Assembly (NCBI GenBank): GCA_022712235.1 | Contig: JALAGW010000148.1 | Coordinates: 1-5,596, forward strand | DNA from: Brevundimonas sp. | Lineage (GTDB): Bacteria; Pseudomonadota; Alphaproteobacteria; Caulobacterales; Caulobacteraceae | Direction of reading: 5' to 3' | Length of the DNA: 5,596 nt | Part shown: one piece after another, positions 1 to 5,596 of the stretch | Layout: every line of letters begins with the position of its first letter | Numbering within the stretch: the stretch's first letter is position 1 | Notes under the pieces: generated by a model | Database searches by the model: none | Seen by the model: only the letters and a program-made list of their open reading frames with translations | What the model was told of the DNA's origin: nothing | Position numbers and translations under genes: made by a program

Positions 1-1091
1 ACGACGGCGGCCTTGAGGATTTCGTCTTCCAGATCCAGCGCCACGGCGCCGTCCTTGATGATCAACCCGAGGAAGGCGACCAGGTTGCGCGCATAGAGGG
101 CGCTGGCGTCAGCGGCGATGCGGCCCGGCAGATTGGTCCAGCCGACGATCTGCACGCCGTTGGCCGTGCTCACGATCTCGCCGGGCCTGGAGCCCTCGAC
201 ATTGCCGCCCGCCTCGACCGCCAGATCGATCAGGACCGAGCCCGGCTTCATCGAGGCCACCTGTTCGGCGCTGACCAGCACCGGCGCCGCGCGGCCGGGG
301 ATCAGGGCGGTGGTGATGACGATGTCCTGTTTCCTGATGTGCTCGCCGGTCAGGACGGCCTGCTTGGCCTGATACTCCGCCGACATGGGCTTGGCGTAGC
401 CCCCCGCCGTCTGGGCGTTCTTGAACTCCTCGTCCTCGACCGCCAGGAATTTGGCGCCCAGGCTCTCGACCTGTTCCTTGGTGGCCGGGCGGACGTCGGT
501 CGCGGTGACCACCGCGCCGAGGCGCCGCGCCGTGGCGATGGCCTGCAGCCCCGCCACGCCCACGCCCATGACGAAGACCTTGGCGGCGGCGACCGTGCCC
601 GCCGCCGTCATCATCATCGGGAAGCCCTTGCCGAAGGCGTAGGCCGCCTCGATCACCGCGCGATAGCCGGCCAGATTGGCCTGGGACGACAGCACGTCCA
701 TGACCTGGGCGCGGGTGATGCGCGGCACGAATTCCATGGCGAAGGCGGTGACGTTCGCGCCCTTCAGCGCCTCGACCGTGTCCTTCTCGCGCCAGGCGTC
801 CAGCATGGCGACGACGACGGAGCCGGGTTTCAGGGCGCTGGTCTCCTGCGCCGTCGGGCCGCGCACCTTGAGCAGAATGTCGGCGCCGTCCAGCACCGCG
901 CGGGTGTCGGGCTTCACCGTGGCCCCGGCCTCGACGTAGTCGGCGTCGGGAATGGACGAGCCGATGCCCGTCCCAGCCTCGACCGAGACGGTCGCGCCCA
1001 AGGCGATCAGCTTCTTCACCGTCTCCGGCGTTACAGCGCAACGCGTCTCGCCTTCACGGCGCTCGCGGGTCACGGCGATGGCGACAGCCAA
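1..1091 (-). CDS. pntAA: NAD(P) transhydrogenase subunit alpha part 1 (PntAA), 3' end cut by window edge
   Basis: This is the NAD(H)-binding domain I of the membrane transhydrogenase, which uses the proton gradient to reduce NADP+ with NADH. The frame is open for 363 codons from TTG to the left edge. Residues about 1-140 form the N-terminal AlaDh/PNT domain and about 150-320 the NAD-binding Rossmann domain, with GVGVAG at 176-181 and the ribose-binding-type Asp in TDVRP (D199). R124, Q129 and D132 match the RQD loop of the Rhodospirillum rubrum enzyme with a constant offset of three residues. The mobile loop GGYAKPM is at 230-236, and DLAVEAGGN lies at 289-297. By comparison with split alphaproteobacterial PntAA proteins (about 375-385 residues), only about 10-20 residues are missing; an unsplit PntA is not excluded. 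pntAB and pntB are expected just beyond the left edge. The TTG start fits both the family N-terminus and the strong Shine-Dalgarno. Confidence 0.95.
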   Translation of the reverse strand, partial: MAVAIAVTRERREGETRCAVTPETVKKLIALGATVSVEAGTGIGSSIPDADYVEAGATVKPDTRAVLDGADILLKVRGPTAQETSALKPGSVVVAMLDAWREKDTVEALKGANVTAFAMEFVPRITRAQVMDVLSSQANLAGYRAVIEAAYAFGKGFPMMMTAAGTVAAAKVFVMGVGVAGLQAIATARRLGAVVTATDVRPATKEQVESLGAKFLAVEDEEFKNAQTAGGYAKPMSAEYQAKQAVLTGEHIRKQDIVITTALIPGRAAPVLVSAEQVASMKPGSVLIDLAVEAGGNVEGSRPGEIVSTANGVQIVGWTNLPGRIAADASALYARNLVAFLGLIIKDGAVALDLEDEILKAAV

Positions 1092-1097
1092 GCGAAT

Positions 1098-1104
1098 CCC
1101 TCCC
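1098..1104 (-). promoter_or_regulatory. Ribosome binding site that fixes the TTG start of pntAA
   Basis: On the minus strand the purine run GGGAGGG lies six bases before the TTG at 1091-1089. No in-frame ATG occurs before residue 96, well inside the conserved N-terminal domain. This site together with the family N-terminus (AVTRERREGETR, like the KERRPHETR pattern of other PntA proteins) therefore decides the start. Confidence 0.7.
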
Positions 1105-1122
1105 AAGTCCCCCAGAACCTGG

Positions 1123-1152
1123 ACGTTAGGACGAAGCGGAAGGGCGCGTCAA
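1123..1152 (-). promoter_or_regulatory. Candidate sigma-70-type promoter for pntAA
   Basis: On the minus strand there is TTGACG (1152-1147) as a -35 element, an 18-base spacer, and TAACGT (1128-1123) as a weak -10. Transcription would start near 1116, giving a leader of about 25 bases that includes the Shine-Dalgarno. A separate promoter is expected here because terminators lie upstream at 1252-1318. The -35 is good but the -10 is poor. A GGTAGATT sequence further upstream on the same strand is an alternative -10. Confidence 0.3.
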
Positions 1153-1251
1153 AACGCAATCGCTCCCTAAAGCTGACAATTTGTTGCACCGCATCGAAAA
1201 TCTACCCCCTTCGACGCAAGTTTCGACCCCTCGCCCTAGAAGGCAGACATG

Positions 1252-1283
1252 AAAAAGCCCGTCGACCGGATAGATCGACGGGC
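1252..1283 (-). terminator. Intrinsic terminator downstream of the subunit IV-like gene
   Basis: A perfect 9-bp stem (1257-1265 paired with 1275-1283) encloses a 9-base loop. On the minus strand it is followed at once by five T residues (1256-1252). This is a textbook Rho-independent terminator about 40 bases after the stop codon of the upstream small gene. It separates that gene's transcript from pntAA. On the plus strand no T-run follows, so it acts in one direction. Confidence 0.8.
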
Positions 1284-1288
1284 CATTC

Positions 1289-1318
1289 AAAAATGCCGCA
1301 GCGCCGCAGCGGCGGCGC
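1289..1318 (-). terminator. Second, G+C-rich hairpin with T-run just after the subunit IV-like stop codon
   Basis: Reading the minus strand, GCGCCGC CGCT GCGGCGC (1318-1301) is a perfect 7-bp hairpin. An alternative 5-bp stem (1313-1309 with 1299-1295) ends one base before a five-T run at 1293-1289. The two foldings are mutually exclusive. Only the second sits directly next to the T-run, so this is probably a weaker terminator in tandem with the one at 1252-1283. Confidence 0.5.
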
Positions 1319-1323
1319 AAAAC

Positions 1324-1572
1324 TCAGTGGGCGGGCTTGGAGCGCAGGGCGAAGAAGCCGGCCACGAACACCACGACGCCGCTGATCGCGCCGGCAAGGA
1401 AGCCCGCACCGACCGCGAACCAGACCGTCAGCAGCACCAGAATGGCGGCCGTCAGCAGCGAGCCCCACTTGGCGAGGAATTTGAACAGTTCCCAGGTCGA
1501 GACCTGTTCCGAGATTTCCATCGAGCCGTGCACATAGGCGTGTTCGGCGTGGTCTGCGTGCTGGTCGGCCAT
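1324..1572 (-). CDS. aa3-type cytochrome c oxidase subunit IV-like small membrane protein
   Basis: This is an 82-residue inner-membrane protein. Residues 1-17 are rich in His, Asp and Ala. HGSMEISEQ at 15-23, followed by a Trp/Phe-rich stretch up to KWG at 35-37, resembles the short bacterial aa3 oxidase subunit IV family (COX4_pro_2 type). That family packs beside the oxidase core and has no catalytic role. Two hydrophobic segments follow, about 37-54 and 56-76, then a basic RSK tail; the Paracoccus subunit is about 50 residues with one segment. The ATG at 1572 is preceded by GGAAG with a six-base gap. The gene has its own promoter candidate upstream and terminators downstream. No other oxidase genes are visible, so membership in the oxidase complex is inferred from the N-terminal motif alone. 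Confidence 0.8.
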   Translation of the reverse strand: MADQHADHAEHAYVHGSMEISEQVSTWELFKFLAKWGSLLTAAILVLLTVWFAVGAGFLAGAISGVVVFVAGFFALRSKPAH

Positions 1573-1584
1573 TCAGGTCTTCCG

Positions 1585-1612
1585 AAAAAGAGTCGAGATT
1601 TCGACGGCTCTT
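1585..1612 (-). terminator. Hairpin with T-run between the serine hydrolase and subunit IV-like genes
   Basis: On the minus strand, AAGAG (1612-1608) pairs with CTCTT (1592-1588), and inside it TCGA (1604-1601) pairs with TCGA (1596-1593). There is a three-base CCG bulge and an AATC loop. Three more T residues follow the stem (1587-1585). This is a plausible but imperfect terminator 34 bases past the serine hydrolase stop codon. Its 5' arm shares bases with the -10 element of the promoter entered at 1610-1637. Confidence 0.35.
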
Positions 1613-1637
1613 ATAGCGGTCAGGGCGCGACGCTCAA
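1610..1637 (-). promoter_or_regulatory. Promoter for the subunit IV-like gene
   Basis: On the minus strand, TTGAGC (1637-1632) is followed after 16 bases by TATAAG (1615-1610) inside GCTATAAG. This is close to the housekeeping -10 pattern GCTANAWC described for Caulobacter. Transcription would start near 1603, leaving a leader of about 30 bases before the ATG at 1572. The -35 begins only 10 bases after the upstream gene's stop codon. Confidence 0.5.
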
Positions 1638-1646
1638 GGCCCAGCC

Positions 1647-2996
1647 TCAATCAAGCGCGGCCAGAACGTCGCGGGCGAAGGCGGCGACGTCGAACCCCTT
1701 GCCCGCCGGGTCCTCGCCGCGCCGCACGATGACGACGTCGCGGCTGGGCACGATCACGACATACTGCCCGCGATTGCCGAAGGCGGCGAAGGCGTCGGCG
1801 GGCACGCCTTCGGAACGGTTCATCACCCAGAAGGTCGCGCCGTAACCGAAATTCCCGGTCGGCGGCTGCGGCCCCGACGGCGTCGAAACAAAGGCGCGCC
1901 AGCCTTCCGGCAGGAGGCGCTCGCCCTCCCAGACTCCGTCCTGAACATAGAGCTGACCGAAGCGGGCCAGATCGCGCGCCGTGGTCCAGACCTGGCTCGA
2001 CAGGATGTAGTTCCCGCGCCAGTCGGTCTCGACGAAGGTGTGCGTCATGCCCAGACGGTCGAACAATTCGGCCGGCGGATGGGCTGTGAAGGTCGGGGCG
2101 ATGGCCATGACCGCCAGCAGGGTGTCGTTGTTGGCGTAGCGATAGGTCGAGCCGACCGGCGCCAGCAACGGCCAACCCGGCGCCTGCTCGTCCGCCGCCG
2201 TGCCGCCGAAGTAAAGGGCGTCGGTGCGGTTGCCCGCCGTGTCGCTGGTCAAGCCCGACGACATGCGCATCAGGGCTTCCAGGGTGATGGCGCCGCGCGG
2301 GTCGCCCGGCCCGCGCCAGTTGGCGATGGCGGCGGGCGCTTTCACATCGACCTCGCCGCGCTGGACCGCCGCCCCGATCAGGGTCCCGGCTAGGCTCTTG
2401 GCCACCGACCAGGTGCGCTGGGGGACAAGGGGGCCGAAGTCGGGGGCGTAGCGCTCGGCGACGATGCGGCCGTTCTGAAGCACCACCACGCCGGTCGTAT
2501 TGGTTCCGACGCCGAAGCCCTGCCGGAAGGCGCGGTCGACCGCGCCGGTCAGGGCCGCCGCATCGCCCTGCGCCGGTGCTGTCGCCAAGGGCGGCGCCGA
2601 GGTCCGGCGCACCTGCGGCGCCCGGGCCGGGGCTCCGCCGACGACATAGGCCATAGGCTCGATCACGCAGCCGCGCCCCGGCGTATGGGTGGCGATGCGC
2701 GGCGGCGCGACCGCGTCCCACGCGACCGAGACGATGTCGCCGGCCATCTCCGCCTTCATGTCGGCGATCAGGGGCTGAAGCTCGGGATAGATGCCGACCA
2801 GTTCATTGGCCTCGACGCTGGCCGGGGTGCGACTCGCCCCGGCTTCCTGCGCCGTGTGAACGGCGCTGCAGACCGTCAGGGCCTTGTATCCCGCAGCAAG
2901 AGCGCGATGTCCTGCGGTCGGGGACGCCTGGGCGAGGGCGGCGGTCGGCAGGGCGAGAACAGCGGCGAGGATGAGAGCGCGGCAGGCGTGTTTCAT
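1647..2996 (-). CDS. Exported serine hydrolase of the class C beta-lactamase fold
   Basis: This 449-residue secreted or periplasmic protein is likely an esterase, amidase or peptidase of the Beta-lactamase (PF00144-type) family. Residues 1-22 form a Sec signal peptide with an ALA|Q cleavage site. Residues about 25-120 form an extension with C43, C110 and an NELVGIYPE motif at 64-72, seen in some related proteobacterial hydrolases. A Pro/Ala-rich linker runs to about 145. The catalytic domain carries SVAK (nucleophile S197, base K200), YAN (287-289) and, in place of KTG, a GNRGQ motif (407-411). The overall set is typical of non-lactamase members, so substrate is unknown and antibiotic resistance is not implied. 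The ATG at 2996 is chosen because the signal peptide begins there; an upstream TTG at 3059 would bury it. The Shine-Dalgarno is weak (GGCGGC). It lies 76 bases after pepF on the same strand, so cotranscription is possible. Confidence 0.88.
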   Translation of the reverse strand: MKHACRALILAAVLALPTAALAQASPTAGHRALAAGYKALTVCSAVHTAQEAGASRTPASVEANELVGIYPELQPLIADMKAEMAGDIVSVAWDAVAPPRIATHTPGRGCVIEPMAYVVGGAPARAPQVRRTSAPPLATAPAQGDAAALTGAVDRAFRQGFGVGTNTTGVVVLQNGRIVAERYAPDFGPLVPQRTWSVAKSLAGTLIGAAVQRGEVDVKAPAAIANWRGPGDPRGAITLEALMRMSSGLTSDTAGNRTDALYFGGTAADEQAPGWPLLAPVGSTYRYANNDTLLAVMAIAPTFTAHPPAELFDRLGMTHTFVETDWRGNYILSSQVWTTARDLARFGQLYVQDGVWEGERLLPEGWRAFVSTPSGPQPPTGNFGYGATFWVMNRSEGVPADAFAAFGNRGQYVVIVPSRDVVIVRRGEDPAGKGFDVAAFARDVLAALD

Positions 2997-3037
2997 GCCG
3001 CCACGCTTTACGCTGGGTGCATCCGTGTCAACGGCGG

Positions 3038-3073
3038 GAACCCTTTCCTTCGCCCACAAGGGGAGAAGGGTTC
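3038..3073. repeat. REP-like palindrome in the pepF-serine hydrolase gap
   Basis: An 8-bp outer stem pairs GAACCCTT (3038-3045) with AAGGGTTC (3066-3073). A 4-bp inner stem pairs CCTT (3047-3050) with AAGG (3058-3061) around a CGCCCAC loop. The minus strand reads CCTTCTCCCCTTGTGGG through the middle. That resembles short palindromic elements I recall as common between genes in Caulobacter-like and other proteobacterial genomes; only one copy is in this window. The last base of the outer arm is the final base of the pepF stop codon. No T-run follows on the minus strand, so it is not a standard terminator, but it could stabilise the pepF mRNA 3' end. Confidence 0.55.
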
Positions 3074-4875
3074 TAGGCCGACAGCGCCTCGAACTGATCG
3101 ACCAGCCGCTCCAGCCGCTTCGTGCCGATGGTCCAGAAGGCCGGGTCGCGCGGGTTGAGGCCGAAGGGCTTCAGCGCCTCGACATAGGTGTGCGCCCCGC
3201 CGCCCGACAGCAGATCGCGATAGAGGGGCGTGAAGGCCGACGGTTCCTTAGCCCGCGTCTCCATCAGGGCCGCGACCAGCAGGTCGCCGAAGGCGTAGGC
3301 GTAGACATAGAAGGGCGAGTGGACGAAGTGGCTGACGTAGGCCCACCAGTGCTCATAACCGGGGTTCAGCGTCACCGCCGGGCCGAGGCTGGCGCCCAGT
3401 TCCTCCATCCAGATTTGACCGATGCGCTCGACCGAAACCTCGCCCGCCGCGCGCTCGTCGTGGAAACGGGTTTCGAAGCGGTGGAAGGCGATCTGGCGCA
3501 CCACCGTGTTCAGCCCGTCCTCGATCCGGCCGGCCAGCAGGGCGCGCTGATCCTCCGGCGTCGCCTCGGCCAGCAGCCGGTCGAAGGTCAGCCCCTCGGC
3601 GAAGATGGAGGCGGTCTCGGCCAGGGTCAGCGGCGTGTCGGCCAGCAAGCTCCCTTGCGCCGCCGCCAGGGTCTGATGCACCCCGTGGCCCAGTTCATGG
3701 GCCAGGGTCAGCAGGTCGCGCCGCTCGCCCATCCAGTTCAGGAAGACATAGGGATGGCGGTCCGCCGTCACCGGGTGGGCGTAGGCGCCGGACTGCTTGC
3801 CCGGCCGCGCCCTGGCGTCGATCCATGGCCTGTCGAAGAACCAGGCCGCGCGTTCGGCGAAGTCGCCGCCGAGGTCCGCAAAGCTGGCCAGCACCACCTC
3901 GCGCGCCTGCGCCCAGTCATAGGTGCGTGGCGGCGTCGCCTCGATCGGGGCGTTGCGGTCCCAGTGGTCCAGCGCCGTCTTGCCCATGGCCTTGGCTTTC
4001 AGCGCATAATAGCGGTGCGAGATGCGCGGATAGGCTTGCGCCACCGCCTCGGCCATGGCGTCCACGCTCTCACCGTCGACCTCATTGCCCAGGTGGCGGC
4101 TGTCAGCGGGGCGTTTGAAGCCGCGCCACTTGTCTTCCAGCGCCTTGTCGGCGGCGACGGTGTTCATGGCCATGGCCATGGTCTGGGCCTTGTCGGCGAA
4201 AGCTTTGGACAGACCCTCGGCGGCTGAGGCGCGCCTGGCGGCGTCGGCGTCGCTGAGGCGGTTCAGGGCTTCCGACAGGGTCAGGCTTTCGCCATCGGCC
4301 TCGGCTCGCAGCGCCGCCAGGGTCTCGTCGAACAGACGCGGCCACTGGGCCTGAATGGGGCCGCGCTCGGCGATGAAGGTCTCAAGCTCGGAGGACAGTT
4401 CATGCGGCTTCATGGCCCGCACCCGACGCAGCCAGGGCGACCAGCGCCCGGCGGCGGGATGGGCGGACAGGGCCGCTTCGATCTCGGCCTCGTCCAGCTG
4501 GTTGATCTCCAGCGTCAGCCAAACGGTCGGGGTGGCGATGACCGTCATCTTCTCGCGGATATTGGCCTCGAAGCCTTGCGCGCCCGCATCGTCGCGCGCC
4601 GTCGAGGCCGCGAGGAAGGCGTAGGCGCCGAGACCGCCCATGACGTCCGCCGCCTGTTCATAGAGGGCGATAGTCTGATCCAGAGCCTGGCCCAGAGCCG
4701 CCGCATCGCCACGCTGGCCGACCAGTCGGCCCTGAAAGGCGTTCATCTGCTCCACCAGCATCCTGGCCCGGTCCAGATCAGCGCTGATGCGCCCATCCTT
4801 GCGCGAGGCGTAAAGATCGGACAGATCCCACAGCGGGGCGTCGGCGAAGTCGGTCGTCTGGACGGGCGCGTTCAT
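3073..4875 (-). CDS. pepF: Oligoendopeptidase F-like M3 zinc metallopeptidase
   Basis: This 600-residue cytoplasmic peptidase would cut medium-length oligopeptides. No signal peptide is seen. The N-terminal region opens with WDLSDLY (16-22), as in PepF proteins, followed by the long helical M3 N-terminal part. The zinc site is HELGH at 393-397 (H393, H397, catalytic E394), and E420 in LAETAS is the probable third ligand. The C-terminal substrate-side motif HFVHSPFYVYAYAFGDL (516-532) is also conserved in the family. Length matches the usual roughly 600 residues. I chose the ATG at 4875, with AAGGA close in front of it. The frame is open further to a GTG at 4962, but those 29 residues look unlike the family start. 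The triple CATGGC at 4165-4182 encodes a Met-Ala run and is in frame. It diverges from the plus-strand GH43 gene and reads towards the serine hydrolase. Confidence 0.94.
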   Translation of the reverse strand: MNAPVQTTDFADAPLWDLSDLYASRKDGRISADLDRARMLVEQMNAFQGRLVGQRGDAAALGQALDQTIALYEQAADVMGGLGAYAFLAASTARDDAGAQGFEANIREKMTVIATPTVWLTLEINQLDEAEIEAALSAHPAAGRWSPWLRRVRAMKPHELSSELETFIAERGPIQAQWPRLFDETLAALRAEADGESLTLSEALNRLSDADAARRASAAEGLSKAFADKAQTMAMAMNTVAADKALEDKWRGFKRPADSRHLGNEVDGESVDAMAEAVAQAYPRISHRYYALKAKAMGKTALDHWDRNAPIEATPPRTYDWAQAREVVLASFADLGGDFAERAAWFFDRPWIDARARPGKQSGAYAHPVTADRHPYVFLNWMGERRDLLTLAHELGHGVHQTLAAAQGSLLADTPLTLAETASIFAEGLTFDRLLAEATPEDQRALLAGRIEDGLNTVVRQIAFHRFETRFHDERAAGEVSVERIGQIWMEELGASLGPAVTLNPGYEHWWAYVSHFVHSPFYVYAYAFGDLLVAALMETRAKEPSAFTPLYRDLLSGGGAHTYVEALKPFGLNPRDPAFWTIGTKRLERLVDQFEALSA

Positions 4876-4978
4876 GTCCTTGGTTTTGGGGACCCCGCCG
4901 CTCCAGCGCAACGGGTGCGGCGACAAGGCGCCCGAAATCGGCGGAGATTTCTCTGGACGCACGTCGCTCGGGCGAGGA

Positions 4979-4994
4979 TTGTCACCGGTATCAT
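4979..4994. promoter_or_regulatory. Candidate LacI-family operator upstream of the GH43 gene
   Basis: TTGTCACCGGTATCAT is an imperfect palindrome centred on the CG of ACCGGT. Its inner 14 bases match their own reverse complement at 10 positions. A central CpG and ACC/GGT arms are typical of LacI-family operators; it looks much like the E. coli GntR-type site as I remember it (ATGTTACCCGTATCAT). It ends 32 bases before the GH43 start codon, where a bound repressor would block transcription. Just downstream is an A+T-rich stretch (4989-5008) holding CATAAT and TAATAT as possible -10 elements. I could not find a matching -35 at good spacing, so the promoter itself is unassigned. It could also influence pepF, whose start is about 105 bases away on the other strand. 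Confidence 0.45.
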
Positions 4995-5026
4995 AATATG
5001 AATTTCAAGAACCGGGGGAACGCGCC

Positions 5027-5596
5027 ATGACCAGGTCCATCCATCGACGGGGCCTTTTCGGCGGACTGGCGGCGGGCGCGGCGGCGGCCAGCCTGCCAGC
5101 TCCGGCCCTGACCCAGACCCGCGACCAGATCGCTCCGTTCGGGCGTGACTGGAGCGGCCAGACCTGGACGCCGGGCGTCGAAGGCCAGCGGCGCGCGGAT
5201 CGCGGCGACGGAACCTTCCTGAACCCGGTCATCGCCGGGGACCGTCCCGACCCGACGATCCTGAAGGACGGCGACGTCTATTACATGACCTTTTCGTCGT
5301 TCGAATCCGTGCCAGGCCTGGTCATCTGGCGATCGACCGATCTGGTGAACTGGACCCCGATCACCGCCGCCCTGACGCGCAACATCGGCTCGGTCTGGGC
5401 GCCTGAGCTGTGCAAGCATGACGGCCGCTACTTCCTCTACATCCCCGCCCGCACCGAGACCTATCGCACCAGCTATGTCTCATGGGCCGACCGGATCGAG
5501 GGACCGTGGAGCGATCCGGTCGACCTGCACCTGCCCGACCATATCGACCCCGGCCACATCCTCGGCGAGGACGGCAAGCGCTATCTCTTCCTCAGC
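5027..5596 (+). CDS. Tat-exported glycoside hydrolase family 43 enzyme, 3' end cut by window edge
   Basis: The frame is open for 190 codons to the right edge and is a five-bladed beta-propeller glycosidase of GH43 type, a family acting on xylan, arabinan or their oligosaccharides. Residues 1-27 are a twin-arginine signal (HRRGLFGG, then an Ala-rich core, APA|L cleavage site). After a linker, RPDPTIL (73-79) carries the expected general base D75. The motifs WRSTDLVNW (101-109), WAPEL (124-128) and EGPW (158-161) follow. IDPGHI (173-178) carries the expected pKa-tuning Asp, D174. The catalytic acid Glu and any C-terminal beta-sandwich lie beyond the window, so xylosidase versus arabinofuranosidase cannot be told. 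GGGGGA ends seven bases before the ATG. It is divergent from pepF and preceded by a LacI-like operator, which fits sugar-induced expression. Confidence 0.9.
   Translation, partial: MTRSIHRRGLFGGLAAGAAAASLPAPALTQTRDQIAPFGRDWSGQTWTPGVEGQRRADRGDGTFLNPVIAGDRPDPTILKDGDVYYMTFSSFESVPGLVIWRSTDLVNWTPITAALTRNIGSVWAPELCKHDGRYFLYIPARTETYRTSYVSWADRIEGPWSDPVDLHLPDHIDPGHILGEDGKRYLFLS

Noticed and set aside
109..1041. 310-codon open frame on the minus strand within pntAA
   Set aside because: Its translation is Arg/Gly/His-rich with no family features. It is a frame-shadow of the clear PntAA frame, which starts at the TTG at 1091.
339..1385. 348-codon plus-strand open frame opposite pntAA
   Set aside because: It is antisense to a well-supported gene, low in complexity, and it runs through the terminators and part of the next gene. 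High G+C content explains the lack of stops.
1651..2721. 356-codon minus-strand frame inside the serine hydrolase
   Set aside because: Arg/Pro/Gly-rich shadow frame; the true frame carries the signal peptide and catalytic motifs.
3005..3031. Promoter for the serine hydrolase: TTGACA and TAAAGC on the minus strand
   Set aside because: The -35 is perfect, but the spacer is only 15 bases and the start would fall almost on the ATG with no leader. Possible as a leaderless transcript, but too weak to enter.
4165..4182. Triple CATGGC tandem repeat
   Set aside because: It is in frame within pepF and encodes Met-Ala repeats; nothing suggests a role beyond coding.
2884..4227. 447-codon plus-strand open frame opposite pepF and the serine hydrolase
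   Set aside because: Its composition is that of an antisense shadow, it has no recognisable motif, and pepF on the other strand is certain.
4934..4951. GAAATC/GATTTC inverted repeat between pepF and GH43
   Set aside because: Only six paired bases with a six-base loop, no T-run and no family resemblance; expected by chance at this scale.
4876..4962. GTG start extending PepF by 29 residues
   Set aside because: The added residues are Pro/Ser-rich and unlike PepF N-termini, and the ATG at 4875 gives the usual 600-residue length.
4991..5419. 142-codon minus-strand frame opposite the GH43 gene
   Set aside because: The plus strand carries the GH43 motifs, a Tat signal and a good ribosome binding site; this frame shows none.

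Overview
The window looks like ordinary chromosomal DNA of a high-G+C alphaproteobacterium. Caulobacterales, Brevundimonas or Caulobacter-like, is my best guess. This rests on heavy G/C third-position bias, a transhydrogenase alpha gene that appears to be of the split (PntAA) type, a small aa3-oxidase subunit IV gene beside it, and a REP-like CCTTCTCCCCTTGTGGG palindrome. The taxonomy is inferred from gene content and style, not from a marker gene.

Layout, left to right. Positions 1-1091 (minus strand) hold almost all of pntAA, the NAD(H)-binding alpha-1 subunit of the proton-translocating transhydrogenase; its last few codons lie beyond the left edge. It starts at a TTG with a strong Shine-Dalgarno. 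Positions 1092-1323 hold its leader and two hairpin/T-run terminators for the upstream gene. Positions 1324-1572 (minus) encode an 82-residue aa3-type cytochrome c oxidase subunit IV-like membrane protein with its own good promoter. Positions 1647-2996 (minus) encode an exported serine hydrolase of the class C beta-lactamase/esterase fold (SVAK, YAN and GNRGQ motifs). Positions 3073-4875 (minus) encode an oligoendopeptidase F-like M3 zinc peptidase (HELGH). A 151-bp divergent intergenic region follows, carrying a LacI-family-like operator. Positions 5027 to the right edge (plus) encode the N-terminal 190 residues of a Tat-exported glycoside hydrolase of family 43.

The genes do not form one pathway. 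Transhydrogenase and the oxidase subunit are both inner-membrane bioenergetic proteins and are neighbours, but terminators separate them. PepF would act on peptides in the cytoplasm, the serine hydrolase outside the inner membrane, and the GH43 enzyme on plant-type polysaccharide or oligosaccharide outside the cytoplasm. The GH43 gene probably begins a sugar-regulated locus that continues to the right.

I found no phage, insertion sequence, CRISPR, tRNA, rRNA or toxin-antitoxin signal, and no convincing undescribed system. The points most worth checking are the operator before the GH43 gene, the overlapping terminator and promoter at 1585-1637, the two-segment subunit IV-like protein, the N-terminal extension of the serine hydrolase, and the palindrome that contains the pepF stop codon.
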